A stretch of DNA of 45,940 nucleotides from Phycisphaerae bacterium (GTDB lineage: Bacteria > Planctomycetota > Phycisphaerae > SM23-33): the NCBI GenBank assembly GCA_030745875.1, contig JASLNT010000108.1, positions 1 through 45,940 of the forward strand, read 5' to 3'. Numbering within the stretch: the stretch's first letter is position 1; each line of letters begins with the position of its first letter. The position numbers were made by a program, and so were the translations under genes. Below the pieces are notes generated by a model. That model did no database searches, was not told the DNA's origin, and saw only the letters and a program-made list of their open reading frames with translations. Shown in pieces: positions 43,211 through 45,940 of this stretch.

Positions 43211-43716
43211 AGAAGAGTAATCCAGAAGAAAGCACCGTCCTCATAGTAGACAACACGGACAAGCAGGGAGGCAACGTTCATGCCAAAATGACAAACCGCA
43301 ACCTGTCGGTGACGACCACTATTGTTGCTGTCAGCAAGGAAGAAATGGATCAACACACCCTTTCAGACGAGCTTGTCTCTTCGGTTATTGAACTCATTGA
43401 AGAGTGCAGGCCTATTATCGTCTTGGTGGACGTGTGCCTTGAAGAAACGCTAGTGGACTCGCGTGAGGAGGCAAAAGGAAGTTGGACCGGTCCGGCGCTA
43501 ATGCGAGCCATACTCGACAAGTATTCCGAGCAAATAGTTGGCAGCTATAGTGCATATTCGAAGGGAATGCCCACGGATATTGAAAAGCAGAAATGTTTCT
43601 ACAATCTCGATAATACAAAACATTGGAATGTTGACGATCTCAACGGGGATGAGGTCATACAATACATCCACGAGTGTATGCGGGCCAAAACGACGCGGAA
43701 GCGTGGTCAGCGCTGA
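43207..43716 (+). CDS. Single-domain receiver-like protein paired with the kinase
   Basis: The 169-residue protein resembles a response-regulator receiver without an output domain. The beta1 motif VLIVDNTD offers acids at 15 and 18, the phospho-acceptor candidate is Asp75 in IIVLVDVCLEE, and the SAYSK segment supplies a Lys119 at the usual position. A basic tail (KTTRKRGQR) ends it. The match is loose, and an insertion after Asp75 (about 80-97) is unusual, so it may be a divergent or degenerate receiver. ATGA overlap with the kinase gene shows coupling, which supports a cognate pair. There is no DNA-binding domain. Confidence 0.65.
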   Translation: MKKSNPEESTVLIVDNTDKQGGNVHAKMTNRNLSVTTTIVAVSKEEMDQHTLSDELVSSVIELIEECRPIIVLVDVCLEETLVDSREEAKGSWTGPALMRAILDKYSEQIVGSYSAYSKGMPTDIEKQKCFYNLDNTKHWNVDDLNGDEVIQYIHECMRAKTTRKRGQR

Positions 43717-43769
43717 TCCCGCTTGCCTTTTCCAACCATTGGCAAAGACTTGCTCATGGATGCCCCAGC

Positions 43770-44260
43770 AATTGGCAATTGGGTGAACGGCCCGGATGAA
43801 CGGCTTTTTTCTTAACCACGGAAAGCACGGAAAACACGGACGGTTAAAGGAAACGGCGACAAAGGCGAAGGTGTATTTTGGAGCGCGAGTCGGCCTCGGG
43901 CGAATTGCTGCTTTCACTACCGAAGGTCCGCCGTGTCGAAGATCCGCCGCAGGCGGGGCGGACCACCGGAGCGACGGTTATCCCCCTCGCCGTTCAGCCT
44001 AGCTGATAACCGACAGCTAACGCCTGACAGCTATTCCTTCCTGGCCACGAATTACAAGAACTCGCCAATCGCCTGTTTAGCGGCCGACGCCTGCGTCGGC
44101 CTATTCGCGACAAAGTCGCGACGCCGTTGTCTTTCACGATACGCCGCAGGTCGTTGTCTTACGTCGTCCCCCATTCCCAGCCGTTTTCCCTTGCCAAGAG
44201 CCCAGCAGTCATCGACAATCCCGGTTAGGTATGAGGTTCGATGAATAATGAAGCAAGGCG
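43770..44260 (+). repeat. Long noncoding direct repeat, copy 2
   Basis: This 491-bp block is the second copy of 40186-40618, about 3.58 kb downstream and in the same orientation, just before the 44341 gene. The hairpins are kept: GGCCGACGC/GCGTCGGCC (44082-44101; against copy 1 an A-T pair has become G-C), TCGCGAC/GTCGCGA (44105-44121), and CCGCC/GGCGG (43944-43956). The flank (44261-44340) has no gene. The remainder of the gap from 43717 holds no credible coding frame. Confidence 0.85.
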
Positions 44261-44340
44261 GCTCGCCACGACGTAGTCCAAAGGACGAAGACGAGTCCGC
44301 GGAATTGTAAGTTTGTCGTGTATCCAAGAAAGGCTTCGGA

Positions 44341-45558
44341 ATGCTAGCAATTCAGATTCTCGCACTGTTCATAGCATGGGGCTCGGCCACATTCGGTATC
44401 TGGTCCAGCAAGAAACTCAACCGTAAAAAGGCTTGGATAGCGACCTCTCTCACGTCGCTTGGGCTCGCAACGGGGGCAGTCTTGGCCATCATGGGATTTC
44501 TTGGCGAGAGCAGAGGAAGAATCAAGGCGGAATCTCAACAGCAATTGCTGCAGACAGAACTATCGGGATTGAATCAGAAATACACAGACCAGAAGATCCG
44601 AGCGGAAACACTGTTGCACCAACTTCGATTGTCTCTGACGGATACAGAACTGACCAACCTGGAAGTCCAATGGGTTTTCCATGATGTCCCCCCTGCGGTC
44701 ATGAACGTATTTGCTCTCGGGGATGCCATAGATCACGCAAATCTGATGGGAAGCGATGACATTGATAGGGCGGCGGCTTCTGCGCGGAGTCGAATTCGGA
44801 AGGCTTGGCACATTGCAAATGTGCTTGTGCCGCTCGTGGGGATCGTCTCAAGCGGCGAAACGGAGCTAAAGAAGCTCTACGAGGGCAAGATTTCCGATGC
44901 AATAAACGCATTTCGGCCAGGCTCCGATGTCGATGACGTCGATGAAAAGTGGTTTTCCATCGACTACAAAGGTCCCATATACAACATTATGATCCCACTG
45001 AACATGCATGGCTCTGCCGCACTGGCCCTCGGTAGGATAGAAGATGATCGTTTGCAAGACCCAAAGGAAATCGCTGCAGAGGTGGAAACAGAGCCTTACA
45101 CACATATAGCCCTGGCGACAAACTTCGGTTTCAAAGCAGAAGCGGTAGCTTTGGACGACGGGTTCGTTTTGTCTTGGAAGTATAATGCTGAGTCATTGCG
45201 TCGAGCATCGGTCGGCGCGAAAACAGTTGCGGCTCTTCCCATTAAGTTTCGTTTCATCGCACGGCAATCCAGTGCGCGAGACTATATTGAAGTTCTGCGT
45301 GACAAGCCGTTCGATCACGCATCGGAAAGCGATTTGCCTGTCGACAAGTGGGTTAAACACTCTGAGATGACAATCATTCCGAATGGAATAGAGGAGGCGG
45401 GCATTACGTACACCATTGAGCGAATAGGTGTGCGAGATCGAATGGTTGATGCCGGGGCGTATAGTCCTCCACTGAAAGAGTATGAATACACGCTGTTTGA
45501 GGCTCGACGGAAGTTGCCAGGGGCGATGAATAATAAAGTAAGGCGTCCCCGAAATTAA
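44341..45558 (+). CDS. Membrane-anchored protein of unknown function
   Basis: I do not recognise the family. The 405-residue product starts with two probable transmembrane helices (about 4-20 and 33-55), then a coiled coil (about 60-100), then a soluble domain of about 290 residues with mixed alpha/beta character. By the positive-inside rule the basic loop between the helices (SKKLNRKKAW) is probably cytoplasmic, but that leaves the orientation of the soluble part open. AAAGG lies about 8 nt before the ATG. The last dozen residues (from GAMNNKVRRPRN) are encoded by a piece of the same repeat family found at 40598-40618 and 44240-44260, so the natural C-terminus may have been altered. Codon use is like that of the kinase pair. 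Confidence 0.65.
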   Translation: MLAIQILALFIAWGSATFGIWSSKKLNRKKAWIATSLTSLGLATGAVLAIMGFLGESRGRIKAESQQQLLQTELSGLNQKYTDQKIRAETLLHQLRLSLTDTELTNLEVQWVFHDVPPAVMNVFALGDAIDHANLMGSDDIDRAAASARSRIRKAWHIANVLVPLVGIVSSGETELKKLYEGKISDAINAFRPGSDVDDVDEKWFSIDYKGPIYNIMIPLNMHGSAALALGRIEDDRLQDPKEIAAEVETEPYTHIALATNFGFKAEAVALDDGFVLSWKYNAESLRRASVGAKTVAALPIKFRFIARQSSARDYIEVLRDKPFDHASESDLPVDKWVKHSEMTIIPNGIEEAGITYTIERIGVRDRMVDAGAYSPPLKEYEYTLFEARRKLPGAMNNKVRRPRN

Positions 45559-45576
45559 AGGCGCCCCCGGAATTAG
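45525..45576 (+). repeat. Fragment of the noncoding repeat family (3' terminal part)
   Basis: 45525-45545 matches the 3' ends of copies 1 and 2 (GATGAATAAT-AAG-AAGGCG pattern). 45560-45576 (GGCGCCCCCGGAATTAG) matches the segment just beyond copy 1 (GGCGCCCCAGGAATTTT). Only the distal end of the unit is present, and it overlaps the end of the 44341 gene. Confidence 0.6.
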
Positions 45577-45613
45577 ACGGTTGGAAACAGAGTCGTCCCC
45601 AGGATGCGCAACT

Positions 45614-45808
45614 ATGAAACTTGATAATCCAAGAGCCGCCTGCGATGCCACAGTGACTGCGACCATCGGTCATGGGCTCATATTGCTATCGGTCTTGCTG
45701 TTTGGGTGTTCTATTCATAGGAGCGACGATTCGGACGCGGCGGCTAGGGCCTGCTCTAGACGAGGCGCTGGGTACATGGCGCAGGGTAAATTCACTGATG
45801 CTGTCGCG
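45614..45808 (+). pseudogene. TPR-like lipoprotein gene truncated by an insertion sequence
   Basis: From ATG 45614 (AGGA at 45601-45604, 9 nt upstream) the frame encodes about 65 residues. A hydrophobic signal ending in a lipobox-like LLFGC is followed by ARACSRRGAGYMAQGKFTDAVA, which matches the first half of a tetratricopeptide repeat. Just there, at about 45808, the sequence changes to the tandem terminal repeats of a mobile element. The frame stays open by chance to the window end, but those residues are not TPR-like. The rest of the gene is expected beyond the element, outside the window. Confidence 0.6.
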
Positions 45809-45940
45809 GGGCGCTTCAAACTAGGCCACTCATGGGCGCTTCAAACTAGGCCACCCGCTGGTACCCTTCTATACCTCATTTCTGTTGTTCCTGACAACCT
45901 GTTTTTGTTTTCTTCTTGGGTTTTACGGCCTTTTCGCCGT
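45809..45940 (-). mobile_element. Insertion-sequence end, possibly IS21-like (partial)
   Basis: A 21-bp unit occurs twice in direct orientation with a 25-bp period (45809-45829 and 45834-45854; minus-strand core TGGCCTAGTTTGAAGCGCCC). Multiple short repeats inside the ends are typical of IS21-family elements, where the transposase binds. On the minus strand, a coding frame entering from the right edge stops close by at 45876-45878, which fits the end of an accessory or transposase gene. The family assignment is from memory of IS21 ends and is uncertain. Most of the element lies outside the window. Confidence 0.5.
45876..45940 (-). CDS. C-terminal end of a possible insertion-sequence protein (partial)
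   Basis: One minus-strand frame from the right edge reads GEKAVKPKKKTKTGCQEQQK and then stops (TGA, complement of 45876-45878). A Lys-rich tail of this kind is plausible for an IstB- or transposase-like protein. A second minus-strand frame (ending RYRRVPAGGLV inside the first terminal repeat) is also open, so which one is real cannot be decided from 65 bp. Confidence 0.3.
   Translation of the reverse strand, partial: GEKAVKPKKKTKTGCQEQQK

Noticed and set aside
40186..44260. Small frames with GKHGKHG or similar sequence in the direct repeats
   Set aside because: They arise from short CACGGA-type repeats, are not conserved as a frame between the two copies, and lack convincing ribosome sites.

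Overview
The window looks like a chromosomal segment from a member of the Planctomycetes-Verrucomicrobia-Chlamydiae superphylum, most likely a Phycisphaerae-like planctomycete. The evidence is the 16S 5' end, a hydrazine-synthase-alpha-like cytochrome, a giant beta-strand-repeat protein ending in dockerin and PEP-CTERM modules, and several secreted Tat-signal oxidoreductases. lpxB implies a lipid A (Gram-negative) envelope. The assignment to a class is inference. No tRNA, CRISPR array or prophage was seen.

Layout. 1-672 (minus): 5' end of a 16S rRNA gene with a long leader and two tandem sigma70-type promoters, one with phased A-tracts. 673-4407 (minus): secreted multiheme protein. 4642-6244 (plus): cupin plus Gfo/Idh/MocA oxidoreductase operon. 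6729-7052: small CBM48 protein with a strong terminator, convergent with scpB (7126-7893). 7919-14618: an SDR dehydrogenase divergent from two tandem, partly duplicated secreted GH32-type proteins, probably a fructan or related glycan locus. 14707-17617: DUF3568-like lipoprotein and an SH3 protein with a Lys-Pro repeat tail. 17736-22388: cimA and valS. 22402-25178: secreted GH20 hexosaminidase divergent from a Tat/lipoprotein aldo-keto reductase. 25284-34397 (minus): 3037-residue repeat protein. 35118-38003: orphan histidine kinase, acpS-lpxB, and a stand-alone MetRS C-terminal-like tRNA-binding protein. 38690-40162: Tat-exported Gfo/Idh protein. 40186-45576: an accessory zone in which long noncoding direct repeats separate a PocR-GAF-GAF kinase/receiver pair from a membrane protein of unknown function. 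45614-45940: a TPR-like lipoprotein gene cut by the end of an insertion sequence, possibly IS21-like, that runs off the window.

Two observations stand out. First, the regions upstream of the giant repeat protein (34.7-35.1 kb) and of the Tat-exported oxidoreductase (38.1-38.5 kb) are paralogous copies facing outward. They share a promoter of the same geometry overlapped by 11-bp-phased GTTCACA direct repeats, plus a second 11-bp-phased array farther upstream, so the two genes probably form a co-regulated set under an OmpR/PhoB-type activator. Second, the two 430-490 bp direct repeats flanking the kinase/receiver pair contain hairpins that survive sequence divergence, one with a compensatory base-pair change, which suggests a structured modular repeat.

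All calls come from reading sequence and translations by eye; no database search was run. Residue ranges are approximate unless a single residue is named.
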